Source of the DNA: Candidatus Poribacteria bacterium | GTDB taxonomy: Bacteria; Poribacteria; WGA-4E; PCPOR2b | NCBI GenBank assembly: GCA_003635265.1 | Contig: PYIZ01000048.1 | Span: 62,001-126,000, forward strand | Length of the DNA: 64,000 nt | Direction of reading: 5' to 3' | Shown: one piece after another, positions 17,056-26,825 of the stretch | How the letters are laid out: the number at the start of each line of letters is the position of its first letter | Position numbering within the stretch: position 1 is the stretch's first letter | Position numbers and translations under genes: made by a program | The notes under the pieces: generated by a model | Databases searched by the model: none | What the model saw: only the letters and a program-made list of their open reading frames with translations | What the model was told of the DNA's origin: nothing

Positions 17056-18444
17056 ATGTCGAATGCCGATGTTGCTTTGACCGCCCATCTGATGCGTCGT
17101 GCTGGATTTGGCACAACGCTAACAGAGTTAGATGAATACGTCAAGAAGGGCTACGAAAACGTTGTTGAAGACTTAGTAGATATAGAACGTTGCCCGCCGG
17201 TTGACGAGGATATCTTGGATCGTTACTTCGGCGGTTCTGAGGGTGGGTATAGGAATACGTGGATGTTTCGTATGATTAATAGTCCACGCCCGCTCGAAGA
17301 AAAAATGGCGCTTTTTTGGCACCATGTGTTTGCCACGGGTGTTGGGAAAAATCAGCATATTCTTGCTTCTGCCCTCCAGATTGATATGCTCCGGCGCGTG
17401 GGGCTTTCAAACATGCGGGAGATTCTACTCGAGCTATCGAAAGATCCAGCGATGATTTTCTGGCTTGACAATAACGAAAACCGGAAAGGTGAACCGAATG
17501 AGAACTACGGCAGGGAGCTATTAGAGCTGTTCTCAATGGGCGTCGGTAACTACTCTGAGGACGATATTAAGGATTGTTCTCGCGCCTTTACAGGATGGAC
17601 ATTCACCCAGCCTCCGCCCTTGTATCCGCAAGGTTACTATCCTGCCCATTTCGTGTTTATCGAAGACGAACACGACAATGGTGAAAAGACGTTCTTAGGG
17701 CATACAGGTAATCTTAACGGTGATGATATAATCGACATCATCGTGCAGCAGCCTGCCTGCGCGAAGTTCATATCTAGACACCTCTACAACTTCTTCGTCG
17801 CCGACGAGCCGCAGGTCCCATCTTGGAACGTGACGCCTCCACAGGACCCGGAAGCCATTGATACGTTGTCAAACGCTTTCTTGGAGTCAGGTGGGGATAT
17901 ACGCCATGTCCTCAGAACGCTCTTTAACTCCGATTTCTTCAAGGAAGCACGATTCAAAAAGGTTAAAAGTCCTACAGAGCTTGTCACAGGTATCCTGAAG
18001 TTGGTTGGAACTCATCAACAGCCCGAGCTGGGCATGGCGAAATATCCGGGAGCCACCGCTTTGATGGGGCAGGAGTTATTGAATCCCCCGACTGTAGAAG
18101 GTTGGCACACCGGTAGAGAATGGATTGATGGCGGCACACTTACCGAGCGCATTAACTTCTCGGTTGGTGAACTCAGCGACCCTAGCAAGCCGGGTATTGA
18201 GCAGATCATCAGTCGGCTCAAATCGAATGGGAGTGCCCTATCTCCCGATGAGTTCGTAGATAGATGTCTGGAAATGGTGGGCCCGTTAGATGTCGGTGAA
18301 ACGACACGTGAATCCTTAACTCGGTTTGCAGCATCTCAGGGTGATCTCAACATAGGGGCTGACGATGCTGAGGAAGAAAACAACGCTCGTGTGGTGCGTA
18401 TGCTGCAGTTGATTGTATCTTCGAGGGAATATCAGTTTGCCTAA
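17056..18444 (+). CDS. DUF1800 family protein
   Basis: 462 residues of the DUF1800 family: HLMRRAGFGTTLTELDEYV at the start, KMALFWHHVFATG, NENYGRELLELFSMGVGNYSEDD, then CSRAFTGWTF and LLNPPTVEGWHTGREWID. The biochemical function of the family is unknown; it nearly always pairs with DUF1501, as here (next gene, 73 bases on). Most members carry a Tat or Sec signal, but this one begins directly with the domain, so it appears cytoplasmic. A strong GGAGG precedes the ATG. The nearest promoter is at 16520, now separated from the gene by the mini-element. Confidence 0.9.
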   Translation: MSNADVALTAHLMRRAGFGTTLTELDEYVKKGYENVVEDLVDIERCPPVDEDILDRYFGGSEGGYRNTWMFRMINSPRPLEEKMALFWHHVFATGVGKNQHILASALQIDMLRRVGLSNMREILLELSKDPAMIFWLDNNENRKGEPNENYGRELLELFSMGVGNYSEDDIKDCSRAFTGWTFTQPPPLYPQGYYPAHFVFIEDEHDNGEKTFLGHTGNLNGDDIIDIIVQQPACAKFISRHLYNFFVADEPQVPSWNVTPPQDPEAIDTLSNAFLESGGDIRHVLRTLFNSDFFKEARFKKVKSPTELVTGILKLVGTHQQPELGMAKYPGATALMGQELLNPPTVEGWHTGREWIDGGTLTERINFSVGELSDPSKPGIEQIISRLKSNGSALSPDEFVDRCLEMVGPLDVGETTRESLTRFAASQGDLNIGADDAEEENNARVVRMLQLIVSSREYQFA

Positions 18445-18517
18445 TTACTGATGAAGTGGATTTGGCGGATTTTATACGCTGCAGGATTACAATTCCTGCG
18501 GGGAAGGAGTAAGTCAC

Positions 18518-19657
18518 ATGGCTGCCAGTAAGAAAGATCCCGTCCTTGTCGTTGTCGAACTGAAGGGTGGCAACGACTTCATGAACACAATCATTCCCTA
18601 TACCGCGGGCATATACTACGATTCACGGCCAGTGGTAGGGCTGAAGGAGGAAGAAGTCCTCCCTCTCAACGATACTTTAGCTTGGAATCCGAATGTCGAA
18701 CCCCTCAAGGATATGTACGACCAAGGCGAGGTAGCCATTGTTCAGGGCATTGGTTACCCCGATTCCAGCCGTTCCCATTTCCGGGCGATGGATGTGTGGC
18801 ACACCTGCGAACCGATAGAAATCGGCACGGAGGGTTGGGTCGGCAGAGTGATTCGGGAACTTGACCCGAATGGTCAAAACGTCTTAACGGGCGTCTCCTT
18901 CGGAAAGGGATTGCCGAGAGCACTCGCTCTCTCCGGCGTGCCAGCTACCTCTGTTGATAACCTTGATACCTATGGACTGATGACCGATATCGAGGCTGAT
19001 CCACAGCGACTCCAAGCCCTTGAGATATTCAAGGAGATGTATAGTCCTGCTATCGGCACTGGTGTTGTAATGGATTACCTATCGCAAACGGGTCTTGATG
19101 TCATCAAAGGCTCTGATGAGTTAAAGAAAGCCCCTGCGATGTATACCTCTGAGGTTGAGTACGAAAGTAACCCGATCGCCAAGAGTTTGCGGGACGTTGC
19201 GCGGGTACATCTTGCCGACCTCGGAACGCGGGTCTTTTACACGCAGCACGGCGGCTACGACCACCATGCAAATGAGGTCCCGTCGCATCCGAAGCTGCTC
19301 CAAGAGCTGTCGGGAGCGATTCGCGATTTCTTCAAGGATTTGCGCGATCACAACGCCTCTGATGAGGTTGTCATGCTCGTCTTCTCGGAGTTCGGACGGC
19401 GCATCCGGGACAACGCCAGCGGCACCGACCACGGCACAGGCGGTGGTGCATTCATCATCGGCGACCATGTCCAAGGGGGACTATACGCAGAATATCCATC
19501 CCTTGATCCTGCTCGATGGGCAAACGGTGAAGACCTTGAGCATACGATAGACTTCCGTGGCATATATGGAACAGTCCTTGAGCAGTGGATGGGGCTCGAT
19601 CCTGTACCAATCGTAGATGGATCGTTTGAGCAGATTTATCCTTTTGCCAGCAGGTAA
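18518..19657 (+). CDS. DUF1501 family protein
   Basis: 379 residues related to the sulfatase/alkaline-phosphatase-like DUF1501 family: VVVELKGGNDFMNTIIPY, GYPDSSRSHFRAMDVWHT, FYTQHGGYDHHANE, VVMLVFSEFGRRIRDNASGTDHGTGG. The last two are the conserved metal-site-like blocks. Like its DUF1800 partner it lacks the usual twin-arginine signal and starts at the domain. GGAAGGAG precedes the ATG. The pair is thought to work together on an unknown substrate; here the set is extended by an NHL protein on the same strand. Confidence 0.9.
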   Translation: MAASKKDPVLVVVELKGGNDFMNTIIPYTAGIYYDSRPVVGLKEEEVLPLNDTLAWNPNVEPLKDMYDQGEVAIVQGIGYPDSSRSHFRAMDVWHTCEPIEIGTEGWVGRVIRELDPNGQNVLTGVSFGKGLPRALALSGVPATSVDNLDTYGLMTDIEADPQRLQALEIFKEMYSPAIGTGVVMDYLSQTGLDVIKGSDELKKAPAMYTSEVEYESNPIAKSLRDVARVHLADLGTRVFYTQHGGYDHHANEVPSHPKLLQELSGAIRDFFKDLRDHNASDEVVMLVFSEFGRRIRDNASGTDHGTGGGAFIIGDHVQGGLYAEYPSLDPARWANGEDLEHTIDFRGIYGTVLEQWMGLDPVPIVDGSFEQIYPFASR

Positions 19658-19854
19658 AACTTTGAGGGGACGAGTGTATGAGGGAGTGCGGAAGAATGAA
19701 ATAACGAGCGGAATAAAACGCGATACCACTATGACGCAATAAAAGAAAATAAAAATCTTTGCGTTTTTGTGTTAGATTTTCTGTTCTGTTTTCTCGTTCT
19801 CTCGCTTTCCCACACACTCGCTCACCCGCTCACACAGATTTCAGGAGGTGAATC

Positions 19855-20850
19855 ATGGGTAGACCATATGGACTGCTACGCGCAGGTTTCCCATTTTTCA
19901 AGACTGTAGGTATGCGCCGACACACCAACTTTCCTGTTGATGTTGCGCTTGGAAAGGAAGACCGCCTGTACATATTGTGTCGAAGCGGTGACGCATCGAT
20001 GGTTAGAAAGTACAGCGTGGATGAAGATAACTTGGGCGAAATTGGTGGTGTGGCGACGTGGGGAGTTGCAATTATTGCCGACAGTGAGGAGAATCTTTAC
20101 ATCTCCGACGAAGCGAAGCATTGTATCGCATCATTCAACGCAGATGGTGAATCCCTCGGCAGTTGGGGAGAGCATGGTGACGGAGATGGACAACTCAACG
20201 CTCCCGCAGGAATCGCCTTTGACGCGGAAGAAAATATCTATGTCGCCGATGCCATGAATCACAGAGTCCAGAAGTTCACTAAGGACGGCGAGTTTATCTC
20301 GAAGTGGGGCAGCCACGGCGATGGAGAAGGCGAATTCGATATGCCTTGGGGCATAACTGTCGATGAGCTGGGAGACGTTTACGTTGTAGACTGGCGCAAC
20401 GACAGGGTGCAGAAGTTCAATTCTGAGGGTGAGTTTATCTTTGCATTCGGTAAATCTGGCTCCGGCGATGGTGAATTCAGCAGACCCACTGACGTTGCGG
20501 TAGACGAGCACGGCGATATTTACATTGCAGACTGTGGAAATGACCGCGTACAATTGTTCAATTCCGAACCGAGGTATGTGGAAAAATTTCTAGGAGACGC
20601 ATCGCTGTCACAAGCTGCAATCGACTATATGATGACAAACGCTAACCCGAATCGTCTGAGGGATATGGCGAATCTTGAGCCACAGAAACTGTTGAGGCGT
20701 CCGACATCGGTGACGATCAATGGAGATGGGCTGCTGTTTATATCGGACAATTGCTCCTATCGGGTACAGGTCTATAAGAAGCACGCCATTCCGCTGACGG
20801 AGCTAGAGCTCGGTCCCCCAAGACGGTCGCCGACACTTCACCAAGAGTAG
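19855..20850 (+). CDS. NHL repeat beta-propeller protein
   Basis: 331 residues forming a likely six-bladed propeller. The NHL pattern recurs: NAPAGIAFDAEENIYVADAM, NHRVQKFTKDGEFI, MPWGITVDELGDVYVVDW, NDRVQKFNSEGEFIFAFG, RPTDVAVDEHGDIYIADC. Glycine-rich turns (GSHGDGEGEF, GKSGSGDGEF) separate blades. No signal peptide is present. Such propellers are binding scaffolds or lyase-like enzymes; here it probably partners the DUF1800/DUF1501 proteins. AGGAGG precedes the ATG; the 197-base gap upstream is TC-rich with no obvious promoter. A strong terminator follows. Confidence 0.88.
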   Translation: MGRPYGLLRAGFPFFKTVGMRRHTNFPVDVALGKEDRLYILCRSGDASMVRKYSVDEDNLGEIGGVATWGVAIIADSEENLYISDEAKHCIASFNADGESLGSWGEHGDGDGQLNAPAGIAFDAEENIYVADAMNHRVQKFTKDGEFISKWGSHGDGEGEFDMPWGITVDELGDVYVVDWRNDRVQKFNSEGEFIFAFGKSGSGDGEFSRPTDVAVDEHGDIYIADCGNDRVQLFNSEPRYVEKFLGDASLSQAAIDYMMTNANPNRLRDMANLEPQKLLRRPTSVTINGDGLLFISDNCSYRVQVYKKHAIPLTELELGPPRRSPTLHQE

Positions 20851-20873
20851 TCTAATCAAGTTGGTTATTGTTT

Positions 20874-20910
20874 AGCCCTCGGTCTTAATTCGACTGAGGG
20901 CTTTTTTTTT
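20874..20910 (+). terminator. Intrinsic terminator
   Basis: AGCCCTCGGTC pairs with GACTGAGGGCT (one wobble) around TTAATTC and is followed by eight to nine T. It ends the DUF1800-DUF1501-NHL unit. Confidence 0.9.
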
Positions 20911-20943
20911 AACAATGAAGATGCACCAACCTCGGAAGGTGAT

Positions 20944-22857
20944 ATGTCTTTAAGAGCGATTACCATTGGCCTCGCTTTGGTCATCATACAAACAGCAGTT
21001 ACACCGTATAATGACTATTATCTTCAAGGGACAGATATTTCCGGGAGTCATTTCCCTCTAGGAGCACTATTTGCGCTAATTGTCCTCACCCTAGGCATTA
21101 ATCCTATCCTCAAAAAGATAACACCGAAAGCGGAATTGAATCCCGGTGAATTGATGATCGTGTGGGTGATGCTAGTTGTCACTTCCGCTATTCCTTCCAA
21201 AGGCATGATGGGGTATCTGCTTCCCTATCTGGTCGCGCCACGCTATTTCGCTACGCCGGAAAACGAATGGGCTGAGGCGCTCTATCCTCACCTTCCAGAT
21301 TGGCTTGTGGTATGGGACAAACAAGCAGCTTCAGATTTCTACACCGGTGAGGCATTTGTTCCGTGGGCAGTGTGGGCAAAGCCACTTATCGCTTGGACCA
21401 TATTTATCATTGTTCTATACTTTGTCACAATCTGTTTATCGGTCGTCCTGCGGAAGCAGTGGGTTGAACACGAACGATTCATATTCCCGCTTGTTGCTGT
21501 GTCCGCCGAGATGGTTCAGCGGACAAAACCCAACGCCCTGCTCAGCGGTTTTTTCAAGAATAGAGCGATGTGGATAGGATTCACAATTGCCGCGGCGTTT
21601 CATCTGCTCAACGGCTTCCACGAATACTTTCCCGCATTTCCTCGAATTCCGAATCGTTACGATCTTTACGGACCATTCACCGAAAGGCCGTGGATCGTGA
21701 TGCGCTGGTGGCCCCAACTCCGCTTGTTCCTCTATTTCTCCGTGATCGGTATCACATATCTTCTCAGCATGGAGGTCTCCTTTAGTTGTTGGTTCTTCTT
21801 TCTTTTTTTCAAAGTTCAATACTTGATCATCAACGGTTTTTCCATCCCAATCAATCCCTGGATCTGTGCACGGGGACAGACCATGGCGGTCTACGTAGTG
21901 CTTGTATTGGCTTTCATATACAACAGTCGCTACCATCTCAGGGATATACTGAAAAAGACGTTCGCCGAAAGGCACACGGCCAAAGCAATTGACGATTCCA
22001 ACGAACCGCTTCCTTACAGATGGGCGTTGCTGGGATTGATTTTTGGATTTCTCCTACTAGGCCTCCTTTGTGCCTACGCTGGGATGGAGTTCTGGGTTGC
22101 TCTGAGCATTATCGCTTTTTTTCTAATCGTCTCTACCGCTTTGACGTGGATGGTTGTCAACGGCGGACTACTGCTGATCCAAGCCCCAATGTACCCCTCC
22201 GAATATTTCGAGACTACAGTCGGGACGAGAATCATCAGCGCGAACAGTTGGAGCCTCTTGGGGTTCCAACGGGTCATGATGCGCGATTGGGGTGGGATTT
22301 TGATGCCGAGTATTCTACACGGATTCAAAGCCGCCGACCCTGTGAAACTCAATCGAAGGAGTCTATCTTGGGCGATAACCCTCGCCATTCTTTTTTCGAT
22401 AGGCGTTTCTTATGTTGCGTCGCTACCGTTGATTTATGACAAAGGTGCGCTAAACTTACAACAGGGGCCGTTTGTCAGGTCACCTAGATATTTTAACCAC
22501 ATAGCCTCGGTGATACAGTATCCAAAGGGACCAAAATGGGCTGAAATTTACAGTATGCTTGTCGGCACCGGAATTATCTCTTTTCTCCTCATTATGCGTC
22601 ATCAGTTTATTTGGTGGAAATTGCATCCAATCGGCTATGTGATGGGGGCTGTCTATTCATCGTATTTTCTTTGGGCGTCGATGTTTATCGGTTGGCTTTT
22701 GAAATATATAATTATGAAGACTGGAGGGGTTGGGAGTTACCGTAAACTTAGACCGTTGTTCATGGGGTTAATTCTCGGTGAATATGGCATTGTCGGCTTA
22801 TGGATGGTCATCGGTGTGTTTACAGGGGTGGACTATCGAGGCGCGTTGCCAGGGTAA
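20944..22857 (+). CDS. Large multi-pass membrane protein, DUF6785/DUF6784-like
   Basis: 637 residues with a dozen or more hydrophobic segments spread over the whole length. Conserved blocks shared with the gene at 22915: LNPGELMIVWVMLVV (first third), EHERFIFPLV, the loop NRYDLYGPFTERPW, and near the end FIWWKLHPIGYVMG and KTGGVGSYRKLRPLFMGLILGEY. The topology resembles oligopeptide-transporter-type permeases, but the function is unknown. It lies 33 bases after the NHL terminator, so may have its own weak promoter or rely on read-through. The start ATG has GGAAGG upstream. Confidence 0.75.
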   Translation: MSLRAITIGLALVIIQTAVTPYNDYYLQGTDISGSHFPLGALFALIVLTLGINPILKKITPKAELNPGELMIVWVMLVVTSAIPSKGMMGYLLPYLVAPRYFATPENEWAEALYPHLPDWLVVWDKQAASDFYTGEAFVPWAVWAKPLIAWTIFIIVLYFVTICLSVVLRKQWVEHERFIFPLVAVSAEMVQRTKPNALLSGFFKNRAMWIGFTIAAAFHLLNGFHEYFPAFPRIPNRYDLYGPFTERPWIVMRWWPQLRLFLYFSVIGITYLLSMEVSFSCWFFFLFFKVQYLIINGFSIPINPWICARGQTMAVYVVLVLAFIYNSRYHLRDILKKTFAERHTAKAIDDSNEPLPYRWALLGLIFGFLLLGLLCAYAGMEFWVALSIIAFFLIVSTALTWMVVNGGLLLIQAPMYPSEYFETTVGTRIISANSWSLLGFQRVMMRDWGGILMPSILHGFKAADPVKLNRRSLSWAITLAILFSIGVSYVASLPLIYDKGALNLQQGPFVRSPRYFNHIASVIQYPKGPKWAEIYSMLVGTGIISFLLIMRHQFIWWKLHPIGYVMGAVYSSYFLWASMFIGWLLKYIIMKTGGVGSYRKLRPLFMGLILGEYGIVGLWMVIGVFTGVDYRGALPG

Positions 22858-22914
22858 TATTTTTAGCTTTGCTGTAAACATCAAATGAATCTTCCAACGA
22901 TTGTATAGGGCTTT

Positions 22915-24903
22915 TCACACCCACACCGTATACATGGGGCGATCTAAGATGATCCCAAGCAGCGACCAACCGCACGCGAAGATATAATCCCCCACAATCA
23001 ATCCAAGAAAAAAGGGCAGCGATCGGCGATATGCCCGGGCACCGCCACTCCGCAGAATTATCCACTTCAGCGTTGAGGCAAAAACTATCGTAAACCAGTA
23101 ATCATCGACGCAACGGCTCGTCGCTAACGCATAGCCCGCTGGGTGAAATGGCCACCAGAGTAACGTGCGACGTAAGAAGGTCAAGACGAATGTCAGTAAC
23201 AGTCCAAAAAGCAGAAAGCTGTTGCCAATCCAATCTGGTGAGCGAGGGTGCTGCAACCAGTCGGACAATCGGTTGAAGGCATCCCACCCAACCGCTCTCA
23301 TCCCACCGGCGCGCGCTTCGGCACCATAGCGATAGAGAGCCTGCGGAAAAATGATGAACGCCGAGAGGAGTCCCACTACGGTTGCAAGAATCAGAAACCA
23401 AAAGACAGGACGGCTTGAAAAACCGGTCTGTTCGGCAATTTTGAAGCCTTCGAGTTGATGTGGCATCAGGTAGTTTCTCTTGCGATAGCTGAACCACACG
23501 AAAAGGGATAAGCCCGAAAGGTTACGGGGACCGAAGCTGCGAGTTCCCAATAAGCTCACGAGCGAATCTTGCGGGGAAACCACGTGCATAATATGTTCCG
23601 GTACGCCGGATTCAGCGCGGATGCGTGCCATAGCAATACACATCATCAGGAAAAGGAGAAAGAAGGTTACTACGACCCAAAGCGACAATCCCATCTGTTG
23701 AGCGAAAACACCAAGCAGTACGCTGCAAATCACAATGCCAAAAACTGCGCCGCGATACCGCAACGGTTCGCGAGAATCATCTATTCCTGTACCCAAGCAG
23801 ACTCTTTTAATCACATCCCGCAGATGACGGTTGATGGAGACGAGGGCAATTATACAGATTCCTAGCACAGCCCCCATTGATTGTTGGCCCAAAAAAGGGT
23901 ATCCCGGAATATTTGACCACCCGGTGATAGCACCGGCAATCCGTTCGATTTTGCGAAGTATGTAGAAGACCCAGCAGGAGATGGACAGATCCAACGGCAG
24001 TAGATAGGTCATGCCGATCATGAAGAAGCGGAAACGGATGGGTGTCCACCCGATAGCGTTCCACGGTTTTTCTGTGAAATAGTGATCGAGTCGGATTCCT
24101 CGCACCGGTATGTAGGGGACGCTAGGATAGAGGTAGTTCAGCCCGTTAATAATGTCAACAATTGCCGCTACCGCAAAGCCAATCCAGAACAACCGGCTGT
24201 GAAATAGTCGGGTTTTGGGGTTACTCATCGAAAGCGGCAGTTGTATGATCGGGTAGGTCAGTTTCTCCTGTTCCGTCCAAGGACGACGCAGGATGACTGT
24301 GATACAGAGCAGCAGAATCGTTATAACTAACACAAGAAATGTCCAACTGATCGCCGGGATTAACCAGTATTGCCAATATTTTGCCCCGTAAAAATCGACC
24401 TCTCCAACGTAAAAATCGTGCACGGCTTCTCTGTTGGTAATGATTAGCCATGGCGGCAGATGTCCAGCAAACAGATTTCCCCAATCGTTTTCGACAGTTG
24501 CATACCATGTTGTGTGTGGCAAAACGCCTATCAGGCCAACAAGGCTATCGTAGCCCGCAACTGCGCTCGATGTTGCCAAGATGATGTAAATTACCAATAG
24601 ATCCTGCTGTGAGAATGCTAGCCGAGGGGAGATTCGACGCGCAACCGCGTTATAGCCGATGAGCCAAAACAGGATGAAGATTACATTTAGCGGAAGTGAT
24701 ACGGCGGTGAAATGCAATCCGGTCCACACCATTTCTGCCACAGCGATCCAGTAGATATTGAGCGGGATGAGCGCGACAGCAAAGACGACAGCTTTCCATG
24801 AAATCCTTTGGGTTCGAGTGCGACCAAAAGCGTTTGGTTTTACCTCCCGTTCGCCGGTTTGGGATCGAGAGTCAGAAAGTGTTCCCGCGTTCCAAGCTTC
24901 CAT
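22915..24903 (-). CDS. Large multi-pass membrane protein, DUF6785/DUF6784-like, second copy
   Basis: 662 residues, a divergent paralogue of the protein at 20944 and convergent with it. Matching blocks: QQDLLVIYIILATSSAVAG, TEQEKLTYPIIQLPLSM, the periplasmic-looking loop IRLDHYFTEKPWNAIGW, LLWWPFHPAGYALA and RSGGARAYRRSLPFFLGLIV. There are about 14 hydrophobic segments. ATG at 24903 is chosen since AGGGA lies upstream; the frame opens at a GTG 18 bases earlier. The function is unknown; a transporter is the likeliest guess. Confidence 0.75.
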   Translation of the reverse strand: MEAWNAGTLSDSRSQTGEREVKPNAFGRTRTQRISWKAVVFAVALIPLNIYWIAVAEMVWTGLHFTAVSLPLNVIFILFWLIGYNAVARRISPRLAFSQQDLLVIYIILATSSAVAGYDSLVGLIGVLPHTTWYATVENDWGNLFAGHLPPWLIITNREAVHDFYVGEVDFYGAKYWQYWLIPAISWTFLVLVITILLLCITVILRRPWTEQEKLTYPIIQLPLSMSNPKTRLFHSRLFWIGFAVAAIVDIINGLNYLYPSVPYIPVRGIRLDHYFTEKPWNAIGWTPIRFRFFMIGMTYLLPLDLSISCWVFYILRKIERIAGAITGWSNIPGYPFLGQQSMGAVLGICIIALVSINRHLRDVIKRVCLGTGIDDSREPLRYRGAVFGIVICSVLLGVFAQQMGLSLWVVVTFFLLFLMMCIAMARIRAESGVPEHIMHVVSPQDSLVSLLGTRSFGPRNLSGLSLFVWFSYRKRNYLMPHQLEGFKIAEQTGFSSRPVFWFLILATVVGLLSAFIIFPQALYRYGAEARAGGMRAVGWDAFNRLSDWLQHPRSPDWIGNSFLLFGLLLTFVLTFLRRTLLWWPFHPAGYALATSRCVDDYWFTIVFASTLKWIILRSGGARAYRRSLPFFLGLIVGDYIFACGWSLLGIILDRPMYTVWV

Positions 24904-25335
24904 TGGCACTTCCCTTTTCACTTGCTCGGCCTGATGTAATCTTCAACTGTCGATACTGCTTTTTACGGCTTACACTGCTGAAATCAGTGATACGGCGGGT
25001 TGCTTGTGCCGTGCGAATTGATCGTTTGACGAGTTCTCAAGGAGGTAGTACCTACGCCCTGCTTATCTCGCGCCGTTTTCGGAAGATCTCGTTGCTTGCA
25101 CACTCCATGAAATTCTAACATAGCGTTTCAGTAATCAACATCAAAAATGGTTCGTTCAGTCTTGAAACCGTTTCTTTGGGAACCGAATTCGCGTTACCTT
25201 TCCAGTTTACAGGTTCGGTCGAATCTGATATAATACACTGTACCTATAAGCGTGCTGTAGACTGATGGATTGTCTGCTGCTTTGTCGCAGTCAATCCTTG
25301 GACAAAAGAATGAGCGATAAATCAAGGAGGCATGT
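24904..25335. other. Divergent intergenic region
   Basis: 432 bases between the minus-strand membrane protein and the dioxygenase. The right half holds the dioxygenase promoter (25206-25234) and a leader of about 95 bases with a GGATTG/CAATCC stem. An AAGGAGG at 25039-25045 is followed by no convincing frame. Nothing else was recognised. Confidence 0.5.
25206..25234 (+). promoter_or_regulatory. Sigma-70-type promoter
   Basis: TTTACA (25206-25211), a 17-base spacer, TATAAT (25229-25234). It is placed about 100 bases before the dioxygenase start. Confidence 0.7.
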
Positions 25336-26241
25336 ATGGACACCACGTGTTTTGATTATTGCTTGACTGAAGATGAACACCGTGAATTTGAAAAGAACGG
25401 TTTTTTTATAGTAGAGAACGTTTTACCACCGGAGATGGTCAAAGACCTCACGACCGTAGTAGACCGGCTCGATGCCCGATACCGGAGCACAGAGGACTCA
25501 TCAGATCAGAAGGTAGCCGGCACCATAGACCCCAACCGGTCTCCAGCGGAGTTAGTCGGTCCTTACGATCGACTGAACTTGATGGACTTTGTGGGGAAGG
25601 ACGAAATTTTTCTAGAACTACTCGATTGGTATAAGACGTTCCCAAAGGTTTGGGGTATCTTGGGATGGAACATCCAGCTTTACCACTCCCATATGACGGT
25701 TACTCCCCCGGGACCACCTGACGCAGCTGAGGTGAAAAAGCGTTTGGGGTGGCATCAGGATAGTGCGCGTTTGAACGCGGAGTTGGAAACGATTCCCCAA
25801 CCGCGTATCTCTCTCAAGGTGGCTTTCTTTCTGACCGATACCACAGAAGAAGGTCGGGGCAATTTCTACGTCCTTCCCGGCAGCCAGCTACAAAAGACAC
25901 CCGAATTTCCCTCAGATGGCGTTTCAGATCCTGAAGAGGCATTAGCTGTGAAGGCGCCGTCCGGTTCAGCGGTATTTTTCGATCGACGGCTCTGGCATTC
26001 TGCCAGTCCAAACTATTCAAATATCCCGCGAAAGGTCCTCTTTTACGGTTACAGCTACCGGTGGCTACGACCGAGAGATGATATGACTGTAGGTCATTTT
26101 ATGGATCGCTGCGATCCGATTCGACAACAGCTGCTCGGTGCTAGCACAGGTGGGCACGGCTATACGTCCCCAACCGATGAAGATGTACCGCTGAAGCTTT
26201 GGTTGGCGGAACACCTCGGCGAGGAGGCGGTGGCGGCTTAA
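25336..26241 (+). CDS. Phytanoyl-CoA dioxygenase family protein
   Basis: 301-residue Fe(II)/2-oxoglutarate-dependent oxygenase of the PhyH family, substrate unknown. The metal triad is intact: HxD in LGWHQDSARL (about residue 139) and the distal His in RRLWHSASPN; YVLPGSQL precedes the distal part, and the 2-oxoglutarate Arg is likely in NIPRKVLFYG. The N-terminus EFEKNGFFIVENVLPPEMV is the standard PhyH entry helix. AAGGAGG lies before the ATG and a good promoter is present. It is monocistronic, ending in a hairpin shared with the convergent DUF523 gene. Confidence 0.9.
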   Translation: MDTTCFDYCLTEDEHREFEKNGFFIVENVLPPEMVKDLTTVVDRLDARYRSTEDSSDQKVAGTIDPNRSPAELVGPYDRLNLMDFVGKDEIFLELLDWYKTFPKVWGILGWNIQLYHSHMTVTPPGPPDAAEVKKRLGWHQDSARLNAELETIPQPRISLKVAFFLTDTTEEGRGNFYVLPGSQLQKTPEFPSDGVSDPEEALAVKAPSGSAVFFDRRLWHSASPNYSNIPRKVLFYGYSYRWLRPRDDMTVGHFMDRCDPIRQQLLGASTGGHGYTSPTDEDVPLKLWLAEHLGEEAVAA

Positions 26242-26266
26242 GCGTTCCTCGCTCTATCTCGACTTT

Positions 26267-26318
26267 CGGAAGAAGATCTATCCGTCTTTTCACGCCTCAT
26301 TTTCCAGATCTTCTTCCG
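26267..26318. terminator. Long inverted repeat between convergent genes
   Basis: CGGAAGAAGATCT (26267-26279) is perfectly complementary to AGATCTTCTTCCG (26306-26318), separated by 26 bases. The second arm lies inside the last codons of the DUF523 gene. A transcript-end hairpin is likely, although there is no long T-run. Confidence 0.5.
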
Positions 26319-26751
26319 TCGTAATTTCTATCCCGTGTCGTCGAAACAACGCCGCGGTGACCCCATCACTATCGGTGAGGTTGCCGGTGAAAGAGCCGTC
26401 GTATATCTTTCCACAGCCGCAGGAGGGACTTTTCGACTTGAGGATGGCGTGAGTCGCACGATTTGCCTGAGCGATCTCTAATGCGCGATAAGCACCCACT
26501 AGGAACGCCTCGGTTTTGTCTTCGCCGTCTACTGTGACAACTCGCGCCCTTCCGTCAAGGACATCTTCCCCATCTCCGCCGACAATCTCTGCAGCCGGTC
26601 GAGGGGTCGAAAGCCCGCCCATCTGCTCTGGACAGATCTGAATCAACGAATTTGCTTCGAATTTGTCTATTACCGTTTCGCTCTTGCTATCAAGACCGTT
26701 ATAACGGCATTTCTCACCGATGAGACACGCGCTGATGACAATTTTTTTCAT
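26290..26751 (-). CDS. DUF523 family protein
   Basis: 153 residues. Family blocks are clear: the N-terminal KIVISACLIGEKCRYNG, the CPEQMGGLSTPRPAAEI block, and LKSKSPSCGCGKIYDG. The conserved cysteines suggest a metal or Fe-S site; the family function is not established. The start at 26751 is chosen because homologues begin with MKK-I-x-S-A-C-L; the open frame extends 15 codons upstream but without support. It is convergent with the dioxygenase and divergent from the lactamase-fold gene at 26826. Confidence 0.85.
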   Translation of the reverse strand: MKKIVISACLIGEKCRYNGLDSKSETVIDKFEANSLIQICPEQMGGLSTPRPAAEIVGGDGEDVLDGRARVVTVDGEDKTEAFLVGAYRALEIAQANRATHAILKSKSPSCGCGKIYDGSFTGNLTDSDGVTAALFRRHGIEITTEEDLENEA

Positions 26752-26825
26752 GGCAGTTTCTCGACTGAAACCTTGTACAGCTTCCAATCCTTCCAATCAA
26801 GCCTATTTTTGAATCAGGGCAACAG

